Assembly: GCF_000802305.1 (NCBI RefSeq) | Contig: NZ_JTDK01000011.1 | Span: forward strand, 1 to 64,000 | DNA length: 64,000 nt | Source: Microbacterium mangrovi | Lineage (GTDB): Bacteria; Actinomycetota; Actinomycetes; Actinomycetales; Microbacteriaceae | Direction: 5' to 3' | Shown: in pieces, positions 51,192-60,096 of the stretch | How positions within the stretch are numbered: the stretch's first letter is position 1 | Layout of the letters: each line of letters begins with the position of its first letter | Program-made: the position numbers and the translations under genes | Notes under the pieces: model-generated | Databases searched by the model: none | Told to the model about the DNA's origin: nothing | Seen by the model: only the letters and a program-made list of their open reading frames with translations

Positions 51192-51914
51192 TCAGGCGGC
51201 CCGGGCCACGAAGACCATGAGTGCCTCGTGCCCGCGGAACGGCGTGCGGTTCCAATCGCCGAACACGGCCTCCACCGCGAAGCCGGCGGCATCCAGCTGG
51301 TACTCCAGCATCGCCCGGTCGCGGAAGGTCAGCAGTTGCGTCTCGGTCACCTCTTCGCCGGTGGCGACGAACAGGTTGTGCGCAACGAGTTCCACCACGC
51401 CCGGAGAGACCTCGGCGGCTTCCATCCATTCCACGAGCTCGCCGTGCGGGGTCGCGCGGCTGGTGCGATCGCCGCCCGACCAGGTCTCCCACGCGCGGGC
51501 CGCCGGATTGCGGCTCTCGAACGCCAGCACCGCGCTCGGTGCGATGCTCCCCCGCAGGTCGGCGAGCGTGCGCCCCCAGCGCGGATCGGGGATGTGCTGG
51601 GCGACGTTTCCGGCGAGGAACGCCGCGTCGAATCGCCCCGCGGGGATGCTGCGGCTGTCGCCGAGCACCCACTCGACGGCATCCGCGCCCGCACGCCGCC
51701 GCGCGTGGTCAAGCATCGCCGGCGACGGGTCGATCCCGACGGTCCTGCGCCCCGCGCGCGCTAAGGTGACCGTCAGGATGCCGGTGCCGCACCCCACATC
51801 GAGCACGGATGCCGCAGCGGCTTCGTCTGCGAGGGCACGGTAGAAGTCGTGATCGGGCCCGTCGGGGTTGTCGAGGTCGTAGAGGTCGACGATTCGGGGG
51901 TCGTAATCGGTCAC
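51192..51914 (-). CDS. Class I SAM-dependent methyltransferase
   Basis: 240 residues. SAM-binding motif I SVLDVGCGTGILTVTLARAG (about 37-56), acidic loop GIDPSPAMLDHARRRAG, motif III FLAGNVAQHIPDP. Target molecule unknown. Its start is 9 bases from the LysR stop, so the two may be co-transcribed. Confidence 0.85.
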   Translation of the reverse strand: MTDYDPRIVDLYDLDNPDGPDHDFYRALADEAAAASVLDVGCGTGILTVTLARAGRRTVGIDPSPAMLDHARRRAGADAVEWVLGDSRSIPAGRFDAAFLAGNVAQHIPDPRWGRTLADLRGSIAPSAVLAFESRNPAARAWETWSGGDRTSRATPHGELVEWMEAAEVSPGVVELVAHNLFVATGEEVTETQLLTFRDRAMLEYQLDAAGFAVEAVFGDWNRTPFRGHEALMVFVARAA

Positions 51915-51923
51915 GGGCCGAGA

Positions 51924-52850
51924 CTACTGGGCCACCTCGACCGGGGATGCGTGCACGCGCTCCTCGGCGGTCGCCCGAAGGATCCCCGTGATCCGATCCA
52001 GTCCGGGATCGCCGCGCAGGGATGTCCGCCGGGCGGCGATCGTCATGCGGTTCAGCGGCGTCGCCGGGCGCGCAAGATGCACGCCGGCCGGCAGATCGGT
52101 CGCCGTCAGATCGGGAACCAGTGCGACCCCGCCGCAGGCCGCGACGAAGGCGAGGTGGGCGGCGAAGTCCACGCTCTCGGCGACGATCCGCGGCCGGAAC
52201 CCGGCGAGCCCGCACGCCCGGTCGGTCATCTCGAAGCACGTCAGACCGCGCTGCGGGGTGATCCAGTCGTGATGCGCGAAGTCGGCGAGCTCCACGACCT
52301 CCGCCGCGAGCGGATCGTCGACCCGCATGGCCACCCAGATCGGCTCCGTGACGAGGTGCTCCGTCTCGACGCCGTCCGGCACGAGGCGTGGGATGTTCGA
52401 GTACGAGTGGACGACGGCGAGGTCGGCCTCGCCACTGAGGAGCGCCGCGAGAGCATCCTCGGGTTCGGGCGTCGTGACGGTGAGCCGGATGCCGGCCTCC
52501 TCCTCGTTCAGCCGTGCCCAGGCATCGGCGACGAAGGTGCGCGCCGCTGACGGGAAGGCGGCGAGCCGGTAGGTTCCGGACCCGCCGCGCCGCAGCGCGT
52601 CGACCTCGGTCTCGGCCAGCGAGAGACGATCGAGCACATCGCGGCCGTGCCCGGCCAGGAGCCTTCCGGCCGGGGTGAGTGCGAGACGGCGCCCCTGGCG
52701 CTCGGTCAGCGGGACGCCCAGTTCCCGTTCGAGCGCGGCCAACTGCATCGAAACCCCCGGGGCGGTGAGGTGCAGCTGCTCGGCGACGGCGGTGATCGTG
52801 CCGAGGCGGTCGAGCTCTGCGAGCATCCGGAGCTTACGGACATCAATCAT
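51924..52850 (-). CDS. LysR-family transcriptional regulator
   Basis: 308 residues. HTH LAELDRLGTITAVAEQLHLT and APGVSMQLAALERELGVPLT at about 10-49, then the effector domain (ADLAVVHSYSNIPRLVPDGV). Divergent from an EamA transporter gene through a 70-base A/T-rich spacer, a classic LysR pair. Confidence 0.9.
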   Translation of the reverse strand: MIDVRKLRMLAELDRLGTITAVAEQLHLTAPGVSMQLAALERELGVPLTERQGRRLALTPAGRLLAGHGRDVLDRLSLAETEVDALRRGGSGTYRLAAFPSAARTFVADAWARLNEEEAGIRLTVTTPEPEDALAALLSGEADLAVVHSYSNIPRLVPDGVETEHLVTEPIWVAMRVDDPLAAEVVELADFAHHDWITPQRGLTCFEMTDRACGLAGFRPRIVAESVDFAAHLAFVAACGGVALVPDLTATDLPAGVHLARPATPLNRMTIAARRTSLRGDPGLDRITGILRATAEERVHASPVEVAQ

Positions 52851-52885
52851 AAATTCACCTTAACTATTAGGTAATAAAAAGTCAC
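52851..52885. promoter_or_regulatory. A/T-rich LysR binding region
   Basis: The sequence around 52857-52872 reads ACCTTAACTATTAGGT, an imperfect ACCT/AGGT inverted repeat with inner TTAA/ATTA. It fits the loose palindrome bound by LysR proteins, in the shared spacer with the EamA gene. Confidence 0.45.
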
Positions 52886-52920
52886 TGGTGTTTTGGATTC
52901 CGCAGCGCGAGAGTCGGATT

Positions 52921-53820
52921 ATGAGAATCGATCGGGGCATCCTCTCCGGCCTCACCGTCGTGGTGCTGTGGGCGAGTGCGTTCCCGGCCATCCAGGTCGC
53001 GGTGCCGGAACTGGGAGTCGTCGGGCTGTCGTTCGTCCGCCTCGCCGTGGCGACAGCGGCGCTCGTCGGAGTCGCGCTCGTCAAGAGGGTGAGGATGCCG
53101 CGCCTCGGAGACCTGGGCTGGATCGCCGCCGCCGGATTCTTCGGCATGACCGCCTACCAGCTGCTGCTCAACGCGGGGGAGCTGCACGTGCCGGCCGGGA
53201 CCGCCAGCATCATCGTCGCGGCGGCGCCCCTGGTCTCGGTCGCGGTCGCACGAGTGCTGTTCCACGAGCCGGTGACGCGGTTCACGGCCGTCGGCAGCGC
53301 CATCGCGTTCGCCGGTGTGGCGGTCGTGTGCTTGGCCCGCGCCGGATTGTCGCTGTCCGCGGCGGTGTGGATCGTCGGCGCGGCGAGCGTCGTGCAGGGC
53401 GTTTACCATCCCCTGCAGCGTCCGCTGCTGAAGAGATACTCCGGGTTCGAGGTGGCGACCTACACGATGATCGCCGGAACGGTCATGACTGTCCCGGTCG
53501 TCCCGTTCGGGTGGGCGCAACTGGCCGCGGCATCCCCCGGCGGCTGGATGGCCGGCGCCTACCTCGCGCTCCTGCCGTCGGCGCTCGGTTTCGTGCTCTG
53601 GGGGTACGCCGTCGGGCGCCTGCCGGTCGCCGTCTCGACGTCGTTGCTGTACCTCGTGCCGCCGGTGGCGGTCGTGATCGCCTGGGCGTGGCTGGGCGAG
53701 GTCCCCGTCGCGGCGGAACTCATCGGCGGGGCCGTGGTCATCACCGGCGTCTGCGTGATCTCTCAAGGCGATCGGCTCGCTGCCCGCCTCTGTCGCGGGC
53801 GAGCGGCACCGCAGGGCTAG
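52921..53820 (+). CDS. EamA-family (DMT) transporter
   Basis: Ten-helix exporter, 299 residues. First EamA repeat LTVVVLWASAFPAIQVAVPE to HVPAGTASIIVAAAPLVSVA; second from about residue 145, ending LPVAVSTSLLYLVPPVAVVI and GAVVITGVCVISQ. ATG at 52921. Likely regulated by the divergent LysR. Cargo unknown (amino acid or metabolite). Confidence 0.9.
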   Translation: MRIDRGILSGLTVVVLWASAFPAIQVAVPELGVVGLSFVRLAVATAALVGVALVKRVRMPRLGDLGWIAAAGFFGMTAYQLLLNAGELHVPAGTASIIVAAAPLVSVAVARVLFHEPVTRFTAVGSAIAFAGVAVVCLARAGLSLSAAVWIVGAASVVQGVYHPLQRPLLKRYSGFEVATYTMIAGTVMTVPVVPFGWAQLAAASPGGWMAGAYLALLPSALGFVLWGYAVGRLPVAVSTSLLYLVPPVAVVIAWAWLGEVPVAAELIGGAVVITGVCVISQGDRLAARLCRGRAAPQG

Positions 53821-53824
53821 GTGG

Positions 53825-54796
53825 TCAGCGACCGGGCTCGGGGTCCGGTTCCGCCCACTCGAGAACGCGTGTTCCGAACAGGGTCAGCCACCGCGACGGC
53901 CGGCCCTCGCCGGCATCCACATCGAACCAGGTACGGCCGGCCAACGGCGCGTCCTGCAGCCAGCGACCGTCGGGCTGCCGCGCGTCGCGGACCGCGGCGA
54001 TCGCCTCGGCGAATCGCGGATCGCGCGGGTCGCGCTCGCCGGCATCCCGGAAGTGATCGAGCGCGGCGAGCACGCTGTAGCGCCAGCGGTTCGGGGCGAC
54101 GAACCGCGTGACGAACGCCCCGACCGGCTCACCGGTGGACTCGCGAAACATCAGGTGGCGCCTCAGCAGGTAGTCCTCGCCGGCCTGGCGCGCGGCGGAT
54201 GCCCGCGTGTCGCCGGTGAACCGCTCGTACGCGAGCAGCCCGCGCACGGCGTTCAGCGTCGAATGGAACGAGGATCGGGTCGAATTCCCCTCTTCGGCCT
54301 CGCAGTTCCAGCCGCCGTCGGCGAGACGGTGCGTCGTGAACCAGTCCGCCAGGGCGGAGACGTCGACTCCCAGCCACGCGCCGGAGGCGAGCGTGAACGA
54401 GTTGATGCAGACGTCGATCTCGCCGCCCCAGTAGGGGAGGTCGTCGTACTCCCAGCGGCTGTTGCGGCCGAGGCGGTCGGCGGTGTCGCCGAGGGCGGAT
54501 GCCCGCACGCCCCACTCCCGGAGGTCCTTCAGGGCCCACGTGGTGGCGACCCAGGGCTGACCGGGGAGTTCCTGCTCGGGGCTGTCGAAGAACCCGGCCG
54601 GGAAGAATGCGCCCCCGGCCCACTGTCCGTCGGCATCCTGCAGCGACAGGAGCCGCGCACCGAACCCTTCGGTCGCGACCCGGTCGCGGGTGGCCTGCCA
54701 GACCGCCGGCTCGGCGTGCATCAGATCGCGCTCGACCTGCCACCGGATCGCCGGATCCGAGTCGAGCAGCCAGTCGCGCACGTCAGCATCAACCAT
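53825..54796 (-). CDS. Squalene-cyclase/prenyltransferase-fold (alpha6/alpha6) protein
   Basis: 323 residues, cytoplasmic. Repeated helical-hairpin motifs of the terpenoid cyclase/protein prenyltransferase fold: LLSLQDADGQWAGGAFFPAG, WGGEIDVCINSFTLASGAWL, LADGGWNCEAEEGNSTRSSF, VRDARQPDGRWLQDAPLAGR. It lacks a DxDD or DDxxD terpene-cyclase motif, so it is probably not a squalene-hopene cyclase. Function unknown. ATG at 54796. Confidence 0.75.
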   Translation of the reverse strand: MVDADVRDWLLDSDPAIRWQVERDLMHAEPAVWQATRDRVATEGFGARLLSLQDADGQWAGGAFFPAGFFDSPEQELPGQPWVATTWALKDLREWGVRASALGDTADRLGRNSRWEYDDLPYWGGEIDVCINSFTLASGAWLGVDVSALADWFTTHRLADGGWNCEAEEGNSTRSSFHSTLNAVRGLLAYERFTGDTRASAARQAGEDYLLRRHLMFRESTGEPVGAFVTRFVAPNRWRYSVLAALDHFRDAGERDPRDPRFAEAIAAVRDARQPDGRWLQDAPLAGRTWFDVDAGEGRPSRWLTLFGTRVLEWAEPDPEPGR

Positions 54797-54836
54797 GCCC
54801 GGCACCCTACGCCGGGCCCCCGACATCCGCCCCGTC

Positions 54837-54907
54837 ATTTCGGAGAATCCGCACGATGTCGGAGGGATGCCGGGATCGGGTCCGAATTCGGCCCGATTCT
54901 CCGAAAT
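54837..54907. repeat. Long-loop inverted repeat upstream of the cyclase-fold gene
   Basis: ATTTCGGAGAATC (54837-54849) and GATTCTCCGAAAT (54895-54907), 13 bp perfect, 45-base loop. It sits between the ATG of the cyclase-fold gene and the stop of the zinc-ribbon gene, where it could terminate the latter. Confidence 0.6.
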
Positions 54908-54930
54908 CGGAGGGCGGAGGGCGACGCGGG

Positions 54931-55353
54931 TCAGCCGGCGACGGCCTCGCCGCAGATGCCGCAGACCCCGGTCGGAGGGATCTCGACGAAGCAGTTCGGG
55001 CACACCGCGCGCGGACGCTCCACCACCGGGGGCCGCCGCTCGGCGCGCTCGGCGGCCGGCCGCGACGCGCGCGGCGCCGCCGCACGGGTGCGGGCAGCCT
55101 TCGCGGGAGCCGCGACGACCGGTGCCGGCTGCTCGAACACGGGCACGTGCGCGGCGCAGTAGAAGCGCACGTCTCCGTCGTGGTTCTTCGGATGCCGGTG
55201 CTTCACGGCCCACAGTTCGGTGCGCGGGTACGGGTCGGTGCCGACCGGGCACGCCGAGCAGCGGGCCGGGTCACCCGGAACCACCTCGGCGGCGATGATC
55301 GGCGTCTCGAACGGGAGAGTCCCGCGCCAGTCGTCGGAGGCTCTGATCTTCAC
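54931..55353 (-). CDS. Small protein with two zinc-binding Cys clusters
   Basis: 140 residues; GTG start at 55353 with AAAGGAC upstream. N-terminal half MKIRASDDWRGTLPFETPII to DPARCSACPVGTDPYPRTE, then FYCAAHVP, an Ala/Pro/Arg-rich linker, and a C-terminal zinc ribbon CPNCFVEIPPTGVCGICG. I recall similar Microbacterium proteins with misleading database names, so I give no function. Confidence 0.7.
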   Translation of the reverse strand: MKIRASDDWRGTLPFETPIIAAEVVPGDPARCSACPVGTDPYPRTELWAVKHRHPKNHDGDVRFYCAAHVPVFEQPAPVVAAPAKAARTRAAAPRASRPAAERAERRPPVVERPRAVCPNCFVEIPPTGVCGICGEAVAG

Positions 55354-55458
55354 GTCGGGTCCTTTCGCGGCGCCGGGCACGTTCGGGTGGTGCAGCGCGC
55401 GCAGTATCAACGGTATGCGACCGGGATGAACGTCGGTGCACGGGTGTTTGATCGGAGG

Positions 55459-56322
55459 ATGACGATCCGGATGACCACCCCCGACGCCCGTGCCCTCACC
55501 GACGTGATCGGGGCGCTGCGCGTGTGGCAGACCGAGGCCTCGCCCATTCAGCTCCACCCCGGCGACGTGGGGTGGAACGTGCGGTTCGGCGAGGCCGAGA
55601 CGGCCGCCGCGCTGCGCGTGTGGTCGGGGGATGCCGGCATCCTCGCGGTCGGACTCCTCGACGGCGCCGACCTGGTTCGGCTGACCACCGCCCCCGAGCT
55701 GCGCACCGACGCGCGCCTCGCCGGCCGGCTGGCCGACGACCTCGACGGCATCCTTCCGGAGGGAACCGCCGCGGTCGAGGCCCCGCAGGATGCCGTGCTC
55801 CACGACGTCTTGGGAGCGCGCGGCTGGCGCCGGGGCGAGGCGTGGACCCCGCTGCGGCGCGACCTCGCCGAGCCCGTGCAGCCCGTCGCGCTGCGTGTCG
55901 AGACCATCGGACCCGAGCTCGCCGCGGCCCGGGCGGAGGTGCATCGGGCGGCGTTCCCGAACTCGACGTTCACCGCGCAGCGCTGGGGCATGATGGCCGC
56001 CGGCGCGGCCTACGCCGACGCCCGGTGCCTGCTCGGACTCGACGCGCAGGGGACGCCGGTGGCGGCGATCACGGTGTGGTCGGCCGGTCCGGGGCGCCCC
56101 GGCCTCATCGAGCCGATGGGCGTGCACCCGGACCACCGCGGCCACCGATACGGAACCGAGATCACCGTGGCGGGAGCGGCAGCCCTGCGCGAACTCGGCT
56201 CGTCGAGCGCGGTCGTGGCGACCCCGAGCGCCAACGTCGGCGGCGTCGCGACGTACCTCGCCGCCGGGTTCGAGGCCCAGGCCGAGCGCTACGACCGCAC
56301 GCGCCCCCTTCCCGCTCGTTGA
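55459..56322 (+). CDS. GNAT-family N-acetyltransferase (double-domain)
   Basis: 287 residues. The C-terminal half carries the acetyl-CoA motif IEPMGVHPDHRGHRYGTEIT and ATPSANVGGVATYLAAGFEA; the N-terminal half (ALRVWQTEASPIQLHPGDVG) is a divergent GNAT-like lobe. Start uncertain: ATG 55459 touches GGAGG, and ATG 55471 has better spacing. The last codons and stop lie within a dispersed CTCGTTGAGCGAG repeat. Confidence 0.82.
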   Translation: MTIRMTTPDARALTDVIGALRVWQTEASPIQLHPGDVGWNVRFGEAETAAALRVWSGDAGILAVGLLDGADLVRLTTAPELRTDARLAGRLADDLDGILPEGTAAVEAPQDAVLHDVLGARGWRRGEAWTPLRRDLAEPVQPVALRVETIGPELAAARAEVHRAAFPNSTFTAQRWGMMAAGAAYADARCLLGLDAQGTPVAAITVWSAGPGRPGLIEPMGVHPDHRGHRYGTEITVAGAAALRELGSSSAVVATPSANVGGVATYLAAGFEAQAERYDRTRPLPAR

Positions 56323-56401
56323 GCGAGTCGAAACGATCGCCCGGGGTCTCTCCTCGCTCGTTGAGCGAGCGGAGCGAGTCGAAACGCTCGCCCCGGGTCT
56401 C
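56313..56401. repeat. Dispersed CTCGTTGAGCGAG repeat, two copies
   Basis: CGCTCGTTGAGCGAG, (CGGAGCGAG in copy 2), TCGAAACG(A/C)TCGCC, CGGGGTCTC: copies at 56313-56350 and 56355-56401. Common in actinomycete genomes and often mistranslated as SLSERSESKR peptides. The first copy supplies the stop codon of the acetyltransferase. Confidence 0.8.
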
Positions 56402-56461
56402 CAACGTGCCGGTCCGCCGGACCCCGTGCCGATGTCGGAGGGCGGTCCTAGACTCGCGGGC

Positions 56462-56857
56462 ATGACCGCTCCCGTTCCGTACGTGCTCTTCGACGGCACC
56501 GCGCGTGCCGCCTTCACCTTCTATCAGGGCGTCTTCGGGGGCGAGCTCACGCTCCACTCCTACGCCGACTTCGGCCGTGACGACGGCCCCGCCGATGCCG
56601 TCGCGCACGGGTACCTCACGGGCCCCGTGGCGTTCTTCGGGGCGGATGCCGGCCCGTCCGACGAGCCGGTCAGCGTGCGCGGTCTGCTGTTCTCCGCGCT
56701 CGGTGTCGCCGAACCCGACGAACTCGAGGCCTGGTTCGCCGCCCTGTCCGAGGGCGGCAGGGTGGTCGATCCGCTGCAGAAGCGTCCGTGGGGCGCGCAC
56801 GACGGCACGGTGACCGACCGGTACGGCCTCACGTGGCTCATCGGCTACGAGGAGTGA
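56462..56857 (+). CDS. VOC-family protein, PhnB-like
   Basis: 131 residues. PYVLFDGTARAAFTFYQGVFGGELTLHSYADFG is the PhnB/3-demethylubiquinone methyltransferase-like pattern (about 5-37, quoted in family order), ending WGAHDGTVTDRYGLTWLIGY. First of four closely spaced rightward genes leading to the sigma factor. Function unknown. Confidence 0.82.
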   Translation: MTAPVPYVLFDGTARAAFTFYQGVFGGELTLHSYADFGRDDGPADAVAHGYLTGPVAFFGADAGPSDEPVSVRGLLFSALGVAEPDELEAWFAALSEGGRVVDPLQKRPWGAHDGTVTDRYGLTWLIGYEE

Positions 56858-56864
56858 CCCCGCG

Positions 56865-57479
56865 ATGGTCGCATTCGCCGACAAACCGGTCTTCCACCCG
56901 CTGACCGCGGCCGAGTGGGAGCAGTTCCTCGAGAACGACCCGCCCGAGGGCGGCGTCCGGCTGCAGCTGCGCAAGAAGAACAGCACGGCACCCGGCATCC
57001 CGTACGCGGAGGCGCTCGACGTCGCCCTGTGCTTCGGCTGGATCGACGGGCAGATCGGCCGCCTCGACGACGACTACGTGCTGCAGGCGTTCACCCCGCG
57101 GCGGGCGCGCAGCCCCTGGTCGCAGATCAACCGCGAGCACGTCGCGCGGCTCGAAGCCGCCGGACGCATGCGTGCGAGCGGGCGGGCCGAGATCGAGCGC
57201 GCCAAGGCCGACGGCCGGTGGGATGCCGCCTACCGGCAGAAGGACGCGGAGGTCCCGCCCGATTTCCAGGCCGCGCTGGATGCCTCGCCGGCCGCGGCCG
57301 CGCACTACGCCACTCTCGGCAAGCAGGCCCGGTTCGCCTTCGTCTTCCGTCTCTCCAACGTGCGGCGCGCCGACACCCGGGCACGCAAGATCGCCGAGTA
57401 CATCGTCCTGCTCGAGTCCGGGCGCAGCCTCCTCGACCCGAAAGAAGAATCTTCCGAAGAATCCTCCGCCGCGATGTAG
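56865..57479 (+). CDS. YdeI/OmpD-associated family protein
   Basis: 204 residues, cytoplasmic. Conserved core IPYAEALDVALCFGWIDGQI, FTPRRARSPWSQINREHVAR, LEAAGRMRASGRAEIERAKA. The family includes proteins linked to bacteriocin protection and antimicrobial tolerance; mechanism unclear. Starts 8 bases after the PhnB-like stop. Ser/Glu-rich C-terminus. Confidence 0.82.
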   Translation: MVAFADKPVFHPLTAAEWEQFLENDPPEGGVRLQLRKKNSTAPGIPYAEALDVALCFGWIDGQIGRLDDDYVLQAFTPRRARSPWSQINREHVARLEAAGRMRASGRAEIERAKADGRWDAAYRQKDAEVPPDFQAALDASPAAAAHYATLGKQARFAFVFRLSNVRRADTRARKIAEYIVLLESGRSLLDPKEESSEESSAAM

Positions 57480-57551
57480 AGAACCGGCATCCTGTTCCGT
57501 CCCCTGTGTGAGCGCCGCCGAACGGAAGGCGCCCCAGCGAAGGAGAATCCG

Positions 57552-57962
57552 ATGAAGTACCTGCTGCTCAAGCACTACCGCGGCGGACGCCCCGCCCTCA
57601 ACGACGTCCCCATGACGGAGCTGACCCCGGCCGAGTGGGACGCCCACATCCAGTACATGGCCGACATGGAGAAGCGGCTCGCCGCGTCCGGCGAGCTCGT
57701 CTCGTCCGAAGGGCTCTCCATGGACGGCGTCTGGGTGCGCTACGACGGCGAGGGCAAGCCGCCCGTCGTCGAGGGTCCGTTCGCCGAGACGAAAGACCTG
57801 ATCGCCGGCTGGATGCTGATCGACGTCGACTCCGAGGAGCGCGCGCTGGCGCTGGCGTCCGAACTGTCCGCCGCCCCGGCCGCCGGAGGCCGCCCGCTCG
57901 GCGAATGGCTCGAGATGCGGCCGGTCATGGAATCCGCCCCGAGCACGCCCGTCTTCGAGTGA
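57552..57962 (+). CDS. DGPF/YCII-domain protein paired with sigma factor
   Basis: 136 residues. MKYLLLKHYRGG opening and VVEGPFAETKDLIAGWMLID are typical of DGPF (YCII-related) proteins (here the DGPF motif reads EGPF). Genes of this family sit next to ECF42 sigma factors throughout Actinobacteria, as here (1 base apart). GAAGGAG upstream of the ATG. Confidence 0.85.
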   Translation: MKYLLLKHYRGGRPALNDVPMTELTPAEWDAHIQYMADMEKRLAASGELVSSEGLSMDGVWVRYDGEGKPPVVEGPFAETKDLIAGWMLIDVDSEERALALASELSAAPAAGGRPLGEWLEMRPVMESAPSTPVFE

Positions 57963-57963
57963 C

Positions 57964-59109
57964 ATGCGCGACGAGGATGCCGCCTCCCTCCGGTCGCTGA
58001 TCCCGGAGGTGACCGGCATCCTCGTCCGCCGCGGAGCCGACTTCGCGTCGGCCGAGGACGCCGTGCAGGAGGCACTGATCCGCGCCCTCGGCGCGTGGGA
58101 CGCCGACCCGCCCCGGGATCCGCGGGCGTGGCTGGTCACGGTCGCCTGGCGTGGCTTCCTCGACCAGGTGCGCAGCGGGGCATCCCGCACCGCCCGCGAA
58201 GACCGGGTCGCCGCCGAGCCGCAGCCGGGGATCGTGTCGTCCCGCGACGACACCCTGCACCTGTACTTCCTGTGCGCGCATCCGTCGCTCACGTCGACCA
58301 GCGCGACGGCGCTGACCCTGCGCGCCGTGGCCGGGCTCACCACCCGCCAGATCGCCGAGGCGTACCTGGTGCCCGAGGCGACGATGGCCCAGCGCATCAG
58401 CCGCGCCAAGCAGAGGCTCGCCGGCATCCCGCTCGATGAGCCGGGGGATGCCGCGACGGTGCTGCGCGTGCTGTATCTGCTGTTCACCGAGGGGTACTCG
58501 GGCGAGATCGACGTGTCGGTCGAGGCGATCCGGGTCACCCGGCAGCTGGCCGCGCTGCTGGACGAGCCCGAGGTGCACGGGCTCCTCGCCCTGATGCTGC
58601 TTCACCACGCCCGCCGCCCGTCGCGCACGACACCGTCCGGGCGACTCATCCCGCTCGCCGAACAGGACCGCGACCGGTGGAACCGCGCGCTCATCGCCGA
58701 GGGGGTCGGCATCCTGCAGGGCGCCCTCGCCCAAGACCGTCTCGGCGAGTACCAGGCGCAGGCGGCGATCGCCGCGCTGCACGCCGACGCCCTCACCGCG
58801 TCCGAGACCGACTGGCCGCAGATCGTGGAGTGGTACGACGAGCTGCGCCGCTTCAACGACTCGCCCGTCGTGCGACTCAACCGTGCCGTCGCGGTCGGCG
58901 AGGCGGACGGCCCGCTGGCGGGCCTTGCCGCTCTGTCCGAGGTCGACCCGAAGACACCGCGGTACGAAGCGGTCGCCGCGTACCTGCACGAGCGGGCGGG
59001 CGATGCGGATGCCGCGGCATCCCTCTACGCCGAAGCCGCTCGCCGGGCCACCAACGTCGCCGAGCGCGACCACCTCGCCCGGCAGGCCGCCCGCCTGCGC
59101 AGGGCGTGA
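57964..59109 (+). CDS. ECF42-type RNA polymerase sigma factor (SigJ-like extended C-terminus)
   Basis: 381 residues. Region 2 AEDAVQEALIRALGAWDADP to AWRGFLDQVRSGASR, region 4 AGLTTRQIAEAYLVPEATMA to QRISRAKQRL. A 200-residue C-terminal extension with TPR-like helices follows (VLYLLFTEGYSGE; FNDSPVVRLNRAVAVGEADG; RYEAVAAYLHERAG). No anti-sigma factor gene nearby, as is typical of ECF42; the extension and DGPF partner are thought to regulate it. Confidence 0.9.
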   Translation: MRDEDAASLRSLIPEVTGILVRRGADFASAEDAVQEALIRALGAWDADPPRDPRAWLVTVAWRGFLDQVRSGASRTAREDRVAAEPQPGIVSSRDDTLHLYFLCAHPSLTSTSATALTLRAVAGLTTRQIAEAYLVPEATMAQRISRAKQRLAGIPLDEPGDAATVLRVLYLLFTEGYSGEIDVSVEAIRVTRQLAALLDEPEVHGLLALMLLHHARRPSRTTPSGRLIPLAEQDRDRWNRALIAEGVGILQGALAQDRLGEYQAQAAIAALHADALTASETDWPQIVEWYDELRRFNDSPVVRLNRAVAVGEADGPLAGLAALSEVDPKTPRYEAVAAYLHERAGDADAAASLYAEAARRATNVAERDHLARQAARLRRA

Positions 59110-59217
59110 CGTCGCGCATCGAATCGGGGAGCAGGCCGCAGCGCGGGCGACGCGATGCCGCGTCAGTGCCCGGTCCACCGCTCCGGCCGGGCGCTATCCT
59201 GTCGTCGGACGTGGACG

Positions 59218-60003
59218 ATGACGACACCGGAGCAGCCCGAGCGCGAACCGACTCTGATCGGTTCCGTGCAGCGCGCCCTCCGGCTGGTCGACATCGTCGC
59301 GAACGAGTCGCGGCCGGTGCCGGTGAAGGTGATCGCCGCGCGCGCCGGCCTCACCCCCGGAACCGCCTACAACCTCGTGCGGACCCTCGTGCACGAGGGA
59401 TATCTCGCCCATGAACCCGACGGGCTGGTGCTGGGTACCCGTTTTCCCGCGTTCGATGCGGAGAGCGGCCCCCGCGGGGTGTTCCTCGCGCGCGTGCGCC
59501 GGGCGCTGAACGAGACGACGGGCGAGCTCGGGGCCACGGCCTACCTGTCGCGCTACACGGACGGGGAGGTGCACCTCATCGACATCGTCGACGGCGCCCG
59601 CAGCCCGCGCGTGGAGCTGTGGGTGGGTCTGCACGACAGTGCGCACGCGACCGCTCTCGGAAAGCAGATCCTCGCGGATCTTCCCGCCGACGACCGGCTG
59701 GACTACCTGTCGAGGCATCCGCTCAGCGAGCTGACGCAGCACACCATCAGCGATCGGCGCACCCTGCTGGGGCAGCTCGAGGCTCCGCGCCGGTGGACCG
59801 TCGACCGTGAGGAGTACGCGATCGGGTTCACGTGTGTCGCGGTGCCCGTGAGCGCGCCGGATGTCACGGCATCCCTCGCCGTCTCCCTGCCGTCGTCGAC
59901 GTCGCCGGAGCGCGCTCAGCAGGTCGTCGCGCGCCTGCGTCGCGTCGCCGCGAACCTGTCACTGCAGCTCGGCGCCGACCGCTTCGGTCAGTTCACTATC
60001 TGA
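59218..60003 (+). CDS. IclR-family transcriptional regulator
   Basis: 261 residues. Winged helix GSVQRALRLVDIVANESRPV and AARAGLTPGTAYNLVRTLVH (about 15-60), then the effector domain (ARSPRVELWVGLHDSAHATA, LGKQILADLP, FTCVAVPVSAPDVTASLAVS). Same direction as, and 93 bases from, the E1 operon, which it probably controls. Confidence 0.88.
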   Translation: MTTPEQPEREPTLIGSVQRALRLVDIVANESRPVPVKVIAARAGLTPGTAYNLVRTLVHEGYLAHEPDGLVLGTRFPAFDAESGPRGVFLARVRRALNETTGELGATAYLSRYTDGEVHLIDIVDGARSPRVELWVGLHDSAHATALGKQILADLPADDRLDYLSRHPLSELTQHTISDRRTLLGQLEAPRRWTVDREEYAIGFTCVAVPVSAPDVTASLAVSLPSSTSPERAQQVVARLRRVAANLSLQLGADRFGQFTI

Positions 60004-60096
60004 AATCCCGGCCCTGCCGGCTCCGTGGGCCCGCACCTACCGTGAGTTCCACACCGTCGGCACCGTGGCCGTCGGGACGAGGACTGGAGGCGATCG

